This document shows, piece after piece, positions 18,775 to 27,557 of a DNA stretch of 34,246 bases; the first letter of the stretch is position 1, and every line of letters starts with the position of its first letter. The stretch spans positions 1 through 34,246 of the forward strand of contig JANXLV010000244.1 of assembly GCA_025355005.1 (NCBI GenBank), in the 5' to 3' direction. Below the pieces are notes generated by a model, which made no database searches, was not told where the DNA came from, and was given only the letters and a program-made list of their open reading frames with translations. The translations under genes and the position numbers were made by a program. The stretch comes from Myxococcales bacterium. GTDB taxonomy: Bacteria > Myxococcota_A > Polyangia > Polyangiales > Polyangiaceae.

Positions 18775-20309
18775 CGCTCTCGCTCGCTTTCCGTGTATCC
18801 TCGGATCCGCGGGCGATGCAACAGCGGCTATCACTCCTCGTCGACCTCTCCACGTTGCTCGCGCGGGAGGTCGACTTCGAGACGCTCCTCGGCGCGGCGT
18901 GCGAGCGCATCACGGACGCGGTGTCCGCGGAGCGCGCGACGATCTGGCTCATCGACGCGGAGAACGGCGACCTCTTCACCAAGGTCGCCATGCTTCCGGA
19001 GGCGCCGGGGCTGCGGCAGAAGAAGGCGCGTGGAATCGCCGCGTGGGTCGCCGAGAACGGCGAGACCGTGCGCGTGGACGACGTGGCGAAGGACGTACGC
19101 TTCGATCCGTCGGTCGACAAGATCACCGGCTTCCGCACACGCACCATCGTCGCGGCGCCCATCCGCGAGCGCAACGACGGGCCCGTGCGCGGCGTCCTGC
19201 AGGTCCTCAACAAGGCAGGCGAGGGCGCGCGCTTCGACGACGAGGACACGCGCTACGTGGAGGCGCTCGCGGAGCAGCTGGGGCGCGTCTTCTCGCTCAC
19301 CACGCTTCGCCCGGCCGACAAGGAAGGTCGCGGGCTCACGCTGCGCGGCCCGTTCAATCGCATCGTGGGGCGCAGCGCCGAGCTCACGCAGGTGTACGAG
19401 CGCGTTCAGCTGGCGGCGCAGACCGACGCAACGGTATTGCTCTCCGGGGAGACGGGCACCGGAAAGGGACTGTTTTCCCGCGCGATCCACGTAAACAGCA
19501 AGCGACAGGCGGGGCCATTCGTCACGGTGGACTGCACCACGCTTCCATCCCAGCTCTTCGAGAGCGAGGTCTTCGGTCACGAGCGCGGCGCATTCACGGG
19601 TGCAGACCGCAAGGTGCCGGGCCGCGTGGAGACCGCGAACGGCGGCACGCTCTTCTTCGACGAGATCGGCGAGCTGCCGCTGGAGCTGCAGAAGAAGCTG
19701 CTCCGTCTGATCCAGGATCGCGTCTACGAGCGCGTGGGCGGACGAGAGACCCTCCACGCCGACATCCGCATCGTGTGCGCCACGCACCGCGACCTTGCAA
19801 CGGAGGTGCGCGCCGGCCGCTTCCGGGAGGATCTCTTCTATCGCATTCGCGTGGTGGAGATCTCGGTGCCGCCGCTGCGCGTGCGCGGTGAGGACGAGAT
19901 CACGGAGCTCATCGCGCACTTCTCCACCATCTATGCGAAGCGCTACGAGCGACCGGAGCTCGTCATCCCGAAGAAGCTCCGCGACGCCCTCGTCCGCTAC
20001 ACCTGGCCAGGCAACGTGCGAGAGCTCGAACACTGGGTCGAGAGCGCAGTCGTCCTTTCGCCGAAGGGCGAGGTCACGGAGGCCCTCCTCCCAAGCTCTT
20101 CCCGTTCACCCATGAAGCTCGTCGCGACTGCGCCGTGCACGCCGGAAGGCGAAACCCATGGCATCACACTCGGTCTGACCCTCACCGCAGCGAAGCGAGC
20201 GTACGTGGAGGCCACGCTGGAAGAAGCGGGCGGAAACAAGACGCAGGCGTGCAAGAACCTGGGAATCAGCCGCAACACCCTCGCGAGAATCCTGGCCGGC
20301 GAAGAGTGA
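18771..20309 (+). CDS. Sigma54-dependent transcriptional activator with GAF domain
   Basis: A 512-residue bacterial enhancer-binding protein. The N-terminal GAF sensor covers about 15-175 ([40 protein letters not shown]). The AAA+ domain (about 200-440) has Walker A GETGTGKG (near 226-233), the sigma54-contacting GAFTGA loop (near 273-278), Walker [11 protein letters not shown] and an arginine-finger region [10 protein letters not shown]. The C-terminal FIS-like helix-turn-helix reads [18 protein letters not shown]. The full GAFTGA motif supports real sigma54 activation. In Walker A the glutamate usually following the lysine is glycine. GTG 18771 overlaps the upstream stop (GTGA); ATG 18816 is an alternative that would drop the first 15 residues. 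No receiver domain is fused, although a stand-alone receiver is encoded divergently nearby. Confidence 0.95.
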   Translation: MTLSLAFRVSSDPRAMQQRLSLLVDLSTLLAREVDFETLLGAACERITDAVSAERATIWLIDAENGDLFTKVAMLPEAPGLRQKKARGIAAWVAENGETVRVDDVAKDVRFDPSVDKITGFRTRTIVAAPIRERNDGPVRGVLQVLNKAGEGARFDDEDTRYVEALAEQLGRVFSLTTLRPADKEGRGLTLRGPFNRIVGRSAELTQVYERVQLAAQTDATVLLSGETGTGKGLFSRAIHVNSKRQAGPFVTVDCTTLPSQLFESEVFGHERGAFTGADRKVPGRVETANGGTLFFDEIGELPLELQKKLLRLIQDRVYERVGGRETLHADIRIVCATHRDLATEVRAGRFREDLFYRIRVVEISVPPLRVRGEDEITELIAHFSTIYAKRYERPELVIPKKLRDALVRYTWPGNVRELEHWVESAVVLSPKGEVTEALLPSSSRSPMKLVATAPCTPEGETHGITLGLTLTAAKRAYVEATLEEAGGNKTQACKNLGISRNTLARILAGEE

Positions 20310-20333
20310 GGTCGCGGTCGCGGTCGAGGTCGA
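20310..20333 (+). repeat. GGTCG(C/A) hexamer repeat directly after the stop codon
   Basis: Two copies of GGTCGC and two of GGTCGA follow directly after the TGA of the sigma54 activator; the stop plus first unit (TGAGGTCG) differs from the later CGAGGTCG by one base. The remaining spacer to bioB contains nothing I can identify with confidence. Confidence 0.6.
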
Positions 20334-20391
20334 GCACCACGCCTGTCCTGGTTTGAAAACCGCGCGTTTATCGCCTAGGGTCCGCGGGCAC

Positions 20392-21342
20392 ATGATCCCG
20401 CCGTTTTCCCGCGAGTACGTCCGCGCCTTCTTCGACAAGCCGCTCCTCCCGCTCCTCGACCAGGCGCGCGCCGTTCACGTGGCGAACCACAAGGACAACG
20501 AGGTGCAGCTCTGCACGCTCCTCAGCGTGAAGACCGGCGCGTGCCAGGAAGACTGCGCGTACTGCCCGCAGTCTTCGCACTACGAGACCAACGTACAGCC
20601 CGAGAAGATGCTCGACGTGAATGACGTGATCGCGAGCGCGCGTCGCGCCAAGGAGCTGGGCTCCACGCGCTTCTGCATGGGCGCTGCGTGGCGCGAGGTG
20701 AAGGAAGGCCCCGCGTTCGATCGCGTCGTCGAGATGGTGAAGGGCGTGAAGGACGTGGGCCTCGAGGCCTGCGTTACGCTGGGAATGCTCAACGAGGCGC
20801 AGGCCAAGCGCCTCGCGGACGCGGGGCTCGACGCCTACAACCACAACCTGGACACCAGCCGCGAGCACTACAAGAGCATCATCAAGACGCGGACCTTCGA
20901 CGACCGCCTCCGCACGCTGGAGACCGTCCGCAAGGCCGGGATCACGGTCTGCTCGGGCGGCATCATCGGCATGGGTGAGAGCATCGACGACCGCGCAGAG
21001 ATGCTGCGCACGCTCGCGAACCTCACGCCGCAGCCCGAGAGCGTGCCCGTCAACGCGCTGGTCGCGGTCCCGGGAACGCCGCTCGCGGACATGCCGCGGG
21101 TGGAGCCGATGGAGCTCGTGCGCATGATCGCGGTCGCGCGCATCTTGATGCCGAAGTCCCGCGTGCGCCTGTCCGCAGGCCGTGAGGGCATGTCGCGCGA
21201 GGCGCAGATCCTCTGCATGCTCGCTGGCGCGAACTCGATCTTCTTCGGCGAGAAGCTGCTCACCACGCCGAACCCGAGCTCCGATGACGACATGGCGCTC
21301 ATCCGCGACGCTGGCCTGACCGCACAGGCGCCGTCTCCCTAG
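20392..21342 (+). CDS. bioB: Biotin synthase
   Basis: A 316-residue radical SAM enzyme that inserts sulfur into dethiobiotin in the last step of biotin synthesis. The [4Fe-4S]-binding CX3CX2C motif is [13 protein letters not shown], and the flanking [42 protein letters not shown] and [13 protein letters not shown] segments are characteristic. SAGRE and [14 protein letters not shown] near the C-terminus complete the family pattern. ATG 20392 is chosen to give the normal N-terminus; TTG 20353 in frame would add 13 residues. No other biotin gene is next to it. Its TAG stop interlocks with the stop of the convergent glycosyltransferase gene. Confidence 0.97.
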   Translation: MIPPFSREYVRAFFDKPLLPLLDQARAVHVANHKDNEVQLCTLLSVKTGACQEDCAYCPQSSHYETNVQPEKMLDVNDVIASARRAKELGSTRFCMGAAWREVKEGPAFDRVVEMVKGVKDVGLEACVTLGMLNEAQAKRLADAGLDAYNHNLDTSREHYKSIIKTRTFDDRLRTLETVRKAGITVCSGGIIGMGESIDDRAEMLRTLANLTPQPESVPVNALVAVPGTPLADMPRVEPMELVRMIAVARILMPKSRVRLSAGREGMSREAQILCMLAGANSIFFGEKLLTTPNPSSDDDMALIRDAGLTAQAPSP

Positions 21343-22937
21343 ACCTTGGCGCGGCGGCGGAGGATGATGATGTGGAATACACGCATCGGACGACCACCGC
21401 GGAACATGGAGACGCGGCTGTCGCCTTCCATCGCGAAGTCGGGAAACAGCTCCTCCGGGCGATCCATGCCGAGCTGGTCTGTGGTGACCAGGATCACGGT
21501 GCCGCGCTTCATCCACTGTTCGCGCGGGAGCCACGTGTCCCAGTCGTCGCCGCCATGAGTCGTGCAGCCCACGTCGATCTCGCGTGGTAGTCCCGCGCGC
21601 AGCTGTCCGCAGACGGTCCAGTGAAGTCCCACGACCACCACGTCATTGGAATCGAGCGGCGTACGCGCAGCCTCCACAGTGTCGATGACGGACGTCAGCG
21701 TGCTGGGCCAGCCAAAGAGCTCGTTCGTGATGTCGGCCTTCGGGTCGGTGGGCCAGAGCTTGGACAGACTGGTGGAGAGCACCCATGCGTAGACGAACGC
21801 GCTCATCGCGGCCGCCAGATACGCGGCCTTTCGTCCGAAGCGGATCGGGTCCTGCGTACCTGCGTAGATCGCGATGGGCAGGTACACGGGCGCGAGCCAG
21901 TGCGGCTCCGACGTGCGCGCGAAGATGCACACGGGAACGAGCACCGCGAGTGAGACGAGCATGTTCGTGGCAAGGAGTGACGTGGCCGCGTCGTCCTTGC
22001 GGGCGAGGAACAGGCGGCGCCCGATCACGATCGCGAGGATGCAGAAGACGGGCGACACGTAGAGCAGCTGTCCGAAGATGGTTGTAGCTGCACGCCCCGC
22101 ATCGGGGCCACCGCGCTGCGTGACGACGAAGCGGTGGTGCAGCATCGGGAAGCCGTGCGTGGACTCGTACCGGACGATGGGCACGAGGACAATGCAGCCG
22201 ATCGCGAGGCCCACCCACGCCCACGGAGTGCGCGCGTCCTTCCTCGTCCGCGCGTAGACGATCGCGAGCGTCAGCATCAAGCACAGGCCAGACACCTTTG
22301 CGGACGCGGCGATCCCGGCGAGGAGGCCCGCGAACACGAACGCGACCGCGACGCGCGATCCGGTCTCGCCCGCGGCCCTTGCGCGTAGTCCGGAGATCGC
22401 GAGCGCGAGCGAAGCAAGCCATAGCGGCGCGAGCAACAGGTCCGGCGTCATCGCGAAGAGTCCGACGGCCATCACGGGCGCCACCGTGAGCGCGATTCCG
22501 ACGATGCAGGCCGCGCGTCGTGACTGCCCGTACGCCCGCGCTGCGGCGAAACCGAGCCACGGCGTGAACATGGAGAGCGTGGTGGTGACGAGGTGAGCGT
22601 CGGCTGGTGTCGGCGCGCGCCCGGCGCCGATGACGCGCGCGAACAGCGCGATCAATCCGGGATGGTCCAGGTACGAGGCCTGGGGGTAGAACGCGTAGCT
22701 CGCGTAGAGGGCCTCGCTGTCGCCGAAGCCTACGGTCTTGCCCGCAAGCAGCCGCGCACCGGTGAGGAGGATTGCGAGCAGACCAAGGAGCAGCATCACG
22801 CCTTGCCCCTCCGGGATGGGCGTGGCGTCGCGGAGCTCCACTGCGCGCCCGGCGCCCTTCGCGGCCAGCGCGCGCACGACAGGATCTACCTTCGCGGTGG
22901 GCTGTTTCTTCGGGCTGCTGCTGGGCTTCTTCGCCAT
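21339..22937 (-). CDS. GT-C family membrane glycosyltransferase (ArnT/PMT-like)
   Basis: A 532-residue integral membrane protein with a Lys/Pro-rich cytoplasmic N-terminus and about ten hydrophobic segments, followed by a soluble C-terminal domain (about 400-532). The first periplasmic loop carries [14 protein letters not shown] and [13 protein letters not shown], matching the acidic catalytic loop of polyprenyl-phosphate-dependent GT-C enzymes such as ArnT and dolichyl-phosphate-mannose transferases. It probably moves a sugar from a lipid carrier to a lipid or protein on the outer face of the inner membrane. The first 52 bp overlap the 3' end of lpxB, suggesting coupled expression and possibly a role in lipid A modification. 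Acceptor and donor cannot be told from sequence. Confidence 0.85.
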   Translation of the reverse strand: MAKKPSSSPKKQPTAKVDPVVRALAAKGAGRAVELRDATPIPEGQGVMLLLGLLAILLTGARLLAGKTVGFGDSEALYASYAFYPQASYLDHPGLIALFARVIGAGRAPTPADAHLVTTTLSMFTPWLGFAAARAYGQSRRAACIVGIALTVAPVMAVGLFAMTPDLLLAPLWLASLALAISGLRARAAGETGSRVAVAFVFAGLLAGIAASAKVSGLCLMLTLAIVYARTRKDARTPWAWVGLAIGCIVLVPIVRYESTHGFPMLHHRFVVTQRGGPDAGRAATTIFGQLLYVSPVFCILAIVIGRRLFLARKDDAATSLLATNMLVSLAVLVPVCIFARTSEPHWLAPVYLPIAIYAGTQDPIRFGRKAAYLAAAMSAFVYAWVLSTSLSKLWPTDPKADITNELFGWPSTLTSVIDTVEAARTPLDSNDVVVVGLHWTVCGQLRAGLPREIDVGCTTHGGDDWDTWLPREQWMKRGTVILVTTDQLGMDRPEELFPDFAMEGDSRVSMFRGGRPMRVFHIIILRRRAKV

Positions 22938-24043
22938 GGTTCGAGCATCTCGGCCACGGCCTTCGCGGGGTCATGTCCGGCCCCCAACGTACGCTCCACG
23001 CGGTCGCACGCGACCAGAAATCGCTCGCGCTCCTCGAGCACCATCATGAGCTCGGCCGCGACCGCGCGCGGCGTGACATCGCGCTGAAGTAGCTCCGGAA
23101 AGGCACGCTCGCCGAGCAGGACGTTCGGCAGAGCCACGTTCTTCACCGTGAGCACTGCGCGCGCGAGCGCCTCGGTGAGCATCGACACCTTGTACGTCAC
23201 CACCGGCACCGCGCGCGAAAGCGCCGCCTCCAGCGAAGCCGTCCCGGACGCGCAGAGCGCCGCGTCGAACGCCGGCATGAACAGCCCGGCGCCGTCATCC
23301 GCGTCCACCTGGGCGATCTGCACGCGTGCGGCCGCCGCCTTCTCCGTGACCCATGCGCGCGTCGCCGCGTCCAGGCTAGGCGCCACGAGCACACGCGCGT
23401 CCACGCTCGCCGTGGGACGCCGCACGCGCTCGTAACCTGCGAGCAGCGCGGGCAGCAGCGCTCGCACCTCGTGCGGCCGACTCCCAGGAAGGATCGCGAC
23501 GGCCTTCGCGAGCGGCGCAAGGCCCAGCGCGTCACGCAGCACGCCGCGCGGCACGCGCGAGATGGTGGTCGCGGGATGGCCCACGTACCGCGTGCGCACG
23601 CCGAGCTTCTCCCAGAGCGGCTCCTCGAACGGCAGCATGACCGCCATCTGATCGAGCTTCGCCGCGATCTTCTTCCCGCGAAACATTCCCCACGCCCACA
23701 CCTGCGGCGCTCCGTACCACAGCACGGGCACGCCCTCCTTTCGCAGCACGTCCAGCAGGCTGGTGTTGAAACCCGTGTAGTTTACAAGCAATGCCGCCCA
23801 CGGCTTCCGTGCGCGAAGCTCCTTCGTGAGGCGACTGCGTGCGCGCACGATCGCCGGCAGCTTCGACGCTACTTCGTACGTGCCCATGCCGGTGAGACCA
23901 CGCAGGTGCGTTGTCAGCTCCATGCCCGCGCGCGCACACGCGTCGCCGCCCAGGCCGAAGGCGCGCTCGCCGAGGTGGCGCAGGACGTCGGCAGCGGCCT
24001 TGTCGCCGGACTGTTCACCGGCCGAAACGAGCAGCGTGCTCAC
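22886..24043 (-). CDS. lpxB: Lipid-A-disaccharide synthase
   Basis: A 385-residue cytoplasmic, membrane-associated glycosyltransferase (GT19) that joins UDP-diacylglucosamine and lipid X into the lipid A disaccharide. The signature SAGEQSGD is at residues 7-14, followed by GLTGMGTYEV, the NYTGFN segment (relatives have acidic residue-Pro-x-FN), WYGAPQVWAWG, LPFEEPLWEKLGV, YVGHPATT, ILPGSRPHEV and the C-terminal ASGTASLEAAL. It starts at GTG 24043, overlapping the matrixin stop (GTGA). The C-terminus has a basic tail ([15 protein letters not shown]) that exists because the gene runs into the start of the glycosyltransferase gene. It shows the organism has a lipopolysaccharide-type outer membrane. 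The usual lpxD-fabZ-lpxA neighbours are not here. Confidence 0.95.
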   Translation of the reverse strand: MSTLLVSAGEQSGDKAAADVLRHLGERAFGLGGDACARAGMELTTHLRGLTGMGTYEVASKLPAIVRARSRLTKELRARKPWAALLVNYTGFNTSLLDVLRKEGVPVLWYGAPQVWAWGMFRGKKIAAKLDQMAVMLPFEEPLWEKLGVRTRYVGHPATTISRVPRGVLRDALGLAPLAKAVAILPGSRPHEVRALLPALLAGYERVRRPTASVDARVLVAPSLDAATRAWVTEKAAAARVQIAQVDADDGAGLFMPAFDAALCASGTASLEAALSRAVPVVTYKVSMLTEALARAVLTVKNVALPNVLLGERAFPELLQRDVTPRAVAAELMMVLEERERFLVACDRVERTLGAGHDPAKAVAEMLEPWRRSPAAARRNSPPRR

Positions 24044-25020
24044 GCCTTCCGGGGGGCGCGACGTCCGTTATGTTCACGTCGCGCGCGCCGGAGGAGCAGG
24101 CCCAGCGCGAAGACGGAGCCGATGACGACGTTCTCGGGCGCGCCGTGCAGGCTGTTCTTCCCGAGCCCGGACGCGGAGATGTTGCAGGTGGGGTTGCCGG
24201 GCGTGGGGCACGCGGACTGGAATCCGCCGCGCGGCGTCGGGTCGCAGGAGTCGCCCATGGTGAGCTGGTTGCCGGTGTTGTCGAACACGACGCGGTTTCC
24301 GTCGGGGTGGTAGATCGAGCACACCCCGGTGATGTCGTCGATCGTCAGGTTGCGCATGTTCGTCGCGCCGGCGTTGTACGTGGGGTACATCACCGCCTGG
24401 TGGTTGTCCGAGTGGGCGAGGCCCAGGAAGTGGCCGGCCTCGTGCGTGATGATGCTGTCGAGATCGTAGCCGTCCTTCGGCACGGGATCCTGCGTGGTGA
24501 CGCGGTACTCGTGCGTGTTGATCGCCATGTCCGCGTCGTAGATCTCACCCGTGTCTGCGTTGAAGGTGACGAACGTCTTCCCGAGCGTATTGCTCTGGTC
24601 GCCGTAGGGCCACGAGTCGTCCGCGAAGAAGATGACGTGCTGGTTCGCCTTGCCCGAGACGTACGTGTTGGTCGCGCAGTCAACCGCGCCGAGATCGCGC
24701 GCGTCGATGCTGGCGCGCGAGCCCGCGGTGCCGTCCGTGGAGCATGACGTGCCGGTCCAGCGAGCGAAGGCACGCGAGGCGATCGTGATCGCATCCTCGC
24801 GCGAGATCTGGGCGCTGACCTTGGTCGAGAGGCTGTAGCCCACGCAGCTGTTCTTCCAGAAGAGCGGAAAACCCTGATCGAAGCACTGGCCCACGGGGAA
24901 GTCCGCCGGCAGCTTTCCGGTGTGCGTGCGGCAGAACGCGTCTGCATCGGCTGACCACGTGACGCAAGCGACGCTCGCAAGAACGCCGAGCAGCGCGATC
25001 CCGCGCGTCTCAGCGCGCAT
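24040..25020 (-). CDS. Secreted matrixin-type metalloprotease with MYXO-CTERM-like tail
   Basis: A 326-residue protein with an N-terminal signal peptide (GIALLGVLASVACVTWSADA). The zinc-binding site is HEAGHFLGLAH (about 192-202), followed by the Met-turn VMYP, as in matrixins of the metzincin clan. The catalytic part is preceded by a Cys-containing region (SCVGYSLS, TSCSTDG) that may be disulfide-bonded. The C-terminus has a cysteine (PTCNISAS), a short hydrophobic segment (ENVVIGSVFALGLLL) and an arginine cluster RRARR, the pattern of the MYXO-CTERM sorting signal used for cell-surface attachment in myxobacteria. It starts at ATG 25020, overlapping the upstream gene by 11 bp. The upstream secreted protein may be its partner or inhibitor. 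Confidence 0.92.
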   Translation of the reverse strand: MRAETRGIALLGVLASVACVTWSADADAFCRTHTGKLPADFPVGQCFDQGFPLFWKNSCVGYSLSTKVSAQISREDAITIASRAFARWTGTSCSTDGTAGSRASIDARDLGAVDCATNTYVSGKANQHVIFFADDSWPYGDQSNTLGKTFVTFNADTGEIYDADMAINTHEYRVTTQDPVPKDGYDLDSIITHEAGHFLGLAHSDNHQAVMYPTYNAGATNMRNLTIDDITGVCSIYHPDGNRVVFDNTGNQLTMGDSCDPTPRGGFQSACPTPGNPTCNISASGLGKNSLHGAPENVVIGSVFALGLLLRRARREHNGRRAPRKA

Positions 25021-25696
25021 GCAGCCTCCGGTAGGCCGCGGCGACGTCGCGCACGACCTCGGAGGTGTTCCGCCCGCAGATGACGTCCGTTGCGAGCTGC
25101 GGCGTCGCCGTCACGCGGATGCTCTGTCCGGTGCTCGCGCCCGCGCTGTCGATGGCCTGCAGCGCGTTCCTGGGCTGCAGGAGCAAGCCCGTTGCGCGGC
25201 TCTGGCGGAAGCGGGCGGGGGTAGCGGTGGCGGGGCTAGCGGTGGCGGGGCTAGCGATGGAAGACGTGATGGGCGTGATGGGCTCGGTGACGAACTGGCC
25301 CTGCGCGTCGGCGGTCACGTTGTACGCGCCCGGCACGCCGTGCCGCAGGAAGAGCAGCTGCTGCTTGCCCACGGAGAACGTCGGCTCGCCCTCGGAGACC
25401 ATTCCGATGTGATCGATCACACCGCCGAACGCGCGCACGTAGACGTCACTGCCCGTCGGCGCGTCGCCCGCGACCTGGGCGTCCACGTGGAGCCGCGTGT
25501 ACGTGAAGATCTTCCCGTCCTCCATCTGCGCGTGCTCCTCGACCGGGGTGCCGAGGACGATCGCGTGAGAGGCGAGGACCAGCGCGTCGAACGTGACGGC
25601 GATCGACACGGCAGCCTCCGCGGGCCGCTCCTCCGTGGACGCAGCGGCAACGGAAAGAGCAGCAGCGAGGACAGCCAGGCGGGCAAGGACCTTCAT
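25010..25696 (-). CDS. Secreted protein of unknown function, upstream of matrixin
   Basis: A 228-residue protein with a signal peptide (KVLARLAVLAAALSVAAAS). The mature part looks beta-rich (FDALVLASHAIVLGTPVEEH, FTYTRLHVDAQVAG, VYVRAFGGVIDHIGM, KQQLLFLRHGVPGAY) and may be a small beta-barrel or sandwich. A short repeat encodes SPATASPATATPA around residue 145-160; the DNA shows 15-bp copies of a GCTAGCGGTGGCGGG type. The C-terminal 40 residues contain one cysteine (VICGRN). ATG 25696 is the only start that precedes the signal peptide. It overlaps the protease gene by 11 bp on the same strand, so the two are probably made together. I know no function; a propeptide-like, chaperone or inhibitor role is a guess from position. 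Confidence 0.8.
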   Translation of the reverse strand: MKVLARLAVLAAALSVAAASTEERPAEAAVSIAVTFDALVLASHAIVLGTPVEEHAQMEDGKIFTYTRLHVDAQVAGDAPTGSDVYVRAFGGVIDHIGMVSEGEPTFSVGKQQLLFLRHGVPGAYNVTADAQGQFVTEPITPITSSIASPATASPATATPARFRQSRATGLLLQPRNALQAIDSAGASTGQSIRVTATPQLATDVICGRNTSEVVRDVAAAYRRLHAR

Positions 25697-25767
25697 GTCG
25701 TTTCTCAAGGTAGCACGAATCCCCCGCTCGTCTGGTGGAGGCCCAGCCGTGAGATCGATCACTCGAA

Positions 25768-26673
25768 CTAAGCGGTCGTCTTGCGTCGTCCGATGAGCCC
25801 GAGCACGCACAATGGCTCCGGCGACCGGCTCATGACGAGAACGTCGCCCAGTGCGAGCCTGAACTCCGTCTTGTGGCCGTCGAGATAGAGGCGCGCTGAA
25901 CGCATCTTGTTGCGCAGCTCGATCTCGTCGCCCTCGGAGACCAGCCCCTGGATCATCCGCAGCCGCTTGCCGAGCGGCGTGTACGGCTCCCTCACCACGT
26001 ACTGGATCTGCGTGGACGTGAGCGGCAGCACCTTGCCGCCCGCGCTTCTTTGCGCGGCGGTAGAGCCCGCGGCGGGGCCGATCCACAGCCCGCTCGATTT
26101 CTGCTCCTCTTCGCGCGCGCCTCCGCGCTTCTTGCGCACGGTGAGGATGTACTTGGACGTGGCGGCTGGGGACGCGTGGCAGAAGAGCGCCTCGTTGAGG
26201 ACGCGCGCGTGCAGGACCTTCTTGTTGAGTGAGACCTGCATGCGCGAGAGCGTGGTGGACGGCAGCTTGTTTGCGAGCGCCTTCTTGAGGGTCGCGTGGA
26301 CGTTGCCCTTGTGACCGCCGCAGAAGAAGCCGACCGAGTGCTGGGGCGCGCTGTTGATGCCGAGCAGCCGTGTGTCTGGCCCGAGCTGGTGGGATGCGGC
26401 GAGCAGCGTGCCGTCGCCACCCACGGTCACCACGAGGTCGAAGGTCTCGTCGATCTTCGTGGTGGGTGCGTCCGAGAACACAGCCGTCTCGCCTAGCCGC
26501 GTGAGCGCAGCCCGAAGCTCGGTCACCGTGGTCTCGTGATCGTCGTGCGACTTTCGCCAGCGTGCGACGCTCGGATCGTGCTGGGCGAGGAGCTGCATCA
26601 CGTGTGAGTCCCCGTCGGTCAGGACGTACTCCGTGTACGGCGTTCGCTTGAGGAGGACGAGGATCTTGCTCAT
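25768..26673 (-). CDS. NAD kinase family protein
   Basis: A 301-residue cytoplasmic enzyme that phosphorylates NAD to NADP. The GGDGTLL motif (85-91) is the family hallmark, followed by GINSAPQHSVGFF and LNEALFCHASPAATSKY, and the second glycine-rich loop WIGPAAGSTAAQRSAGG that corresponds to TPTGSTAYSLSAGG in well-studied enzymes. The substitutions (PAAGSTAAQRS) are somewhat unusual but keep the GST core. The N-terminus is longer than in many NAD kinases (about 75 residues before GGDGT). Its ATG overlaps the TGA of the Nudix gene, so expression is linked to another nucleotide-cofactor enzyme. There is a 71-bp gap to the next gene, which could hold a promoter. I would call it nadK-like. Confidence 0.9.
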   Translation of the reverse strand: MSKILVLLKRTPYTEYVLTDGDSHVMQLLAQHDPSVARWRKSHDDHETTVTELRAALTRLGETAVFSDAPTTKIDETFDLVVTVGGDGTLLAASHQLGPDTRLLGINSAPQHSVGFFCGGHKGNVHATLKKALANKLPSTTLSRMQVSLNKKVLHARVLNEALFCHASPAATSKYILTVRKKRGGAREEEQKSSGLWIGPAAGSTAAQRSAGGKVLPLTSTQIQYVVREPYTPLGKRLRMIQGLVSEGDEIELRNKMRSARLYLDGHKTEFRLALGDVLVMSRSPEPLCVLGLIGRRKTTA

Positions 26674-27359
26674 GGCGATGCACCAAGCGCGCGGTCGAGC
26701 TTGTCGGCCAGCCGACGCAGCCCCAGCTCCGTCTTCTCGTCCACGATCTCACCCGCACGTGCCCTGGCGAGCGCGATGTCGACCGGCAGCACGATCACCT
26801 GGCCGCCGTGCTCGAGCGGCGAGCCGTCGAGCGTGGGCTCGTGGCGCTCGGCCTTACGCACCCGGCAAATGACGAAGTGGTGGTACTCGCCGATGAGCGC
26901 AGGCGCTGGCGCCAGACTCCGACCAAGCCGGGCCACGTCCTTCACTTCGATCCGAAACCCGAGCTCCTCTTCCGTCTCGCGCACGGCCGCATCTTCCGGC
27001 GTCTCGCCGGGCTCAACCAGACCCGCAGGCAGCTCCCACAGGCTTCCGCCCGGAACGGCTGCGTCGACAGCGCCTTCTCCCAGCTCCGCCGGCCGCAACG
27101 CCAGCGGGGGTCTCACGGCGGATCGCAGGTACACGAAGTCACGTTCGTTTTCCGTGTAAACTGCACATATCACGACAGCGTCCAGCGCGCGGCGCGTGAC
27201 CACGTCGTACGGGAACGTCTTGCTCTCGCTGCCGTCGGGGTAGGTGGCGCGCAAGCCCAGCCGGCGGACGTTCACGAAGCCCGACATGTCGCTATCCCGC
27301 TCCTCGACCACGGTGAGCCGGATGGCGGGCGGCTTGGGGAGAGTGGGCACGCGCGGCAA
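26670..27359 (-). CDS. Nudix hydrolase
   Basis: About 229 residues, with a complete Nudix box G-x5-E-x7-REUxEExGU visible as GLVEPGETPEDAAVRETEEELGF split over the loop-helix (roughly residues 120-142). The N-terminal part (IRLTVVEERD, FVNVRRLGLRATYPDG, YDVVTRRALDAVVICAVY) resembles ADP-ribose pyrophosphatase-type Nudix enzymes. These hydrolyse nucleoside diphosphate-linked compounds, here possibly ADP-ribose or NAD derivatives, which suits the overlapping NAD kinase gene. The start is uncertain: TTG 27359 or GTG 27350 keep the conserved-looking N-terminus; ATG 27287 would remove about 24 residues. The gene is first in the minus-strand run and divergent from the MoxR cluster. Confidence 0.88.
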   Translation of the reverse strand: MPRVPTLPKPPAIRLTVVEERDSDMSGFVNVRRLGLRATYPDGSESKTFPYDVVTRRALDAVVICAVYTENERDFVYLRSAVRPPLALRPAELGEGAVDAAVPGGSLWELPAGLVEPGETPEDAAVRETEEELGFRIEVKDVARLGRSLAPAPALIGEYHHFVICRVRKAERHEPTLDGSPLEHGGQVIVLPVDIALARARAGEIVDEKTELGLRRLADKLDRALGASP

Positions 27360-27557
27360 GCGTATTTCATCGCATGTGCTGCGAAAAGGGGAATCGTCGA
27401 TCTGACTCCAGCGTATCTTCCCTATCTCCGTGGCCTGGGCTGGGAGCCCCTCCCCGAGCCCCCTCGGAGTTGCTACGCTTGTCTTGCAGTCGGCGTTCGA
27501 CGCACAAAGGCACAGACCTCCGGAACTTCGGCCACGCTCGAACGTCACAAAGCCTCG
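27360..27557. promoter_or_regulatory. Divergent intergenic region between Nudix and MoxR operons
   Basis: This 198-bp spacer must hold promoters for both directions. On the plus strand a -10-like TACGCT stands at 27474-27479, but I see no clear -35 at the right distance. No dyad or repeat stood out. Confidence 0.3.
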
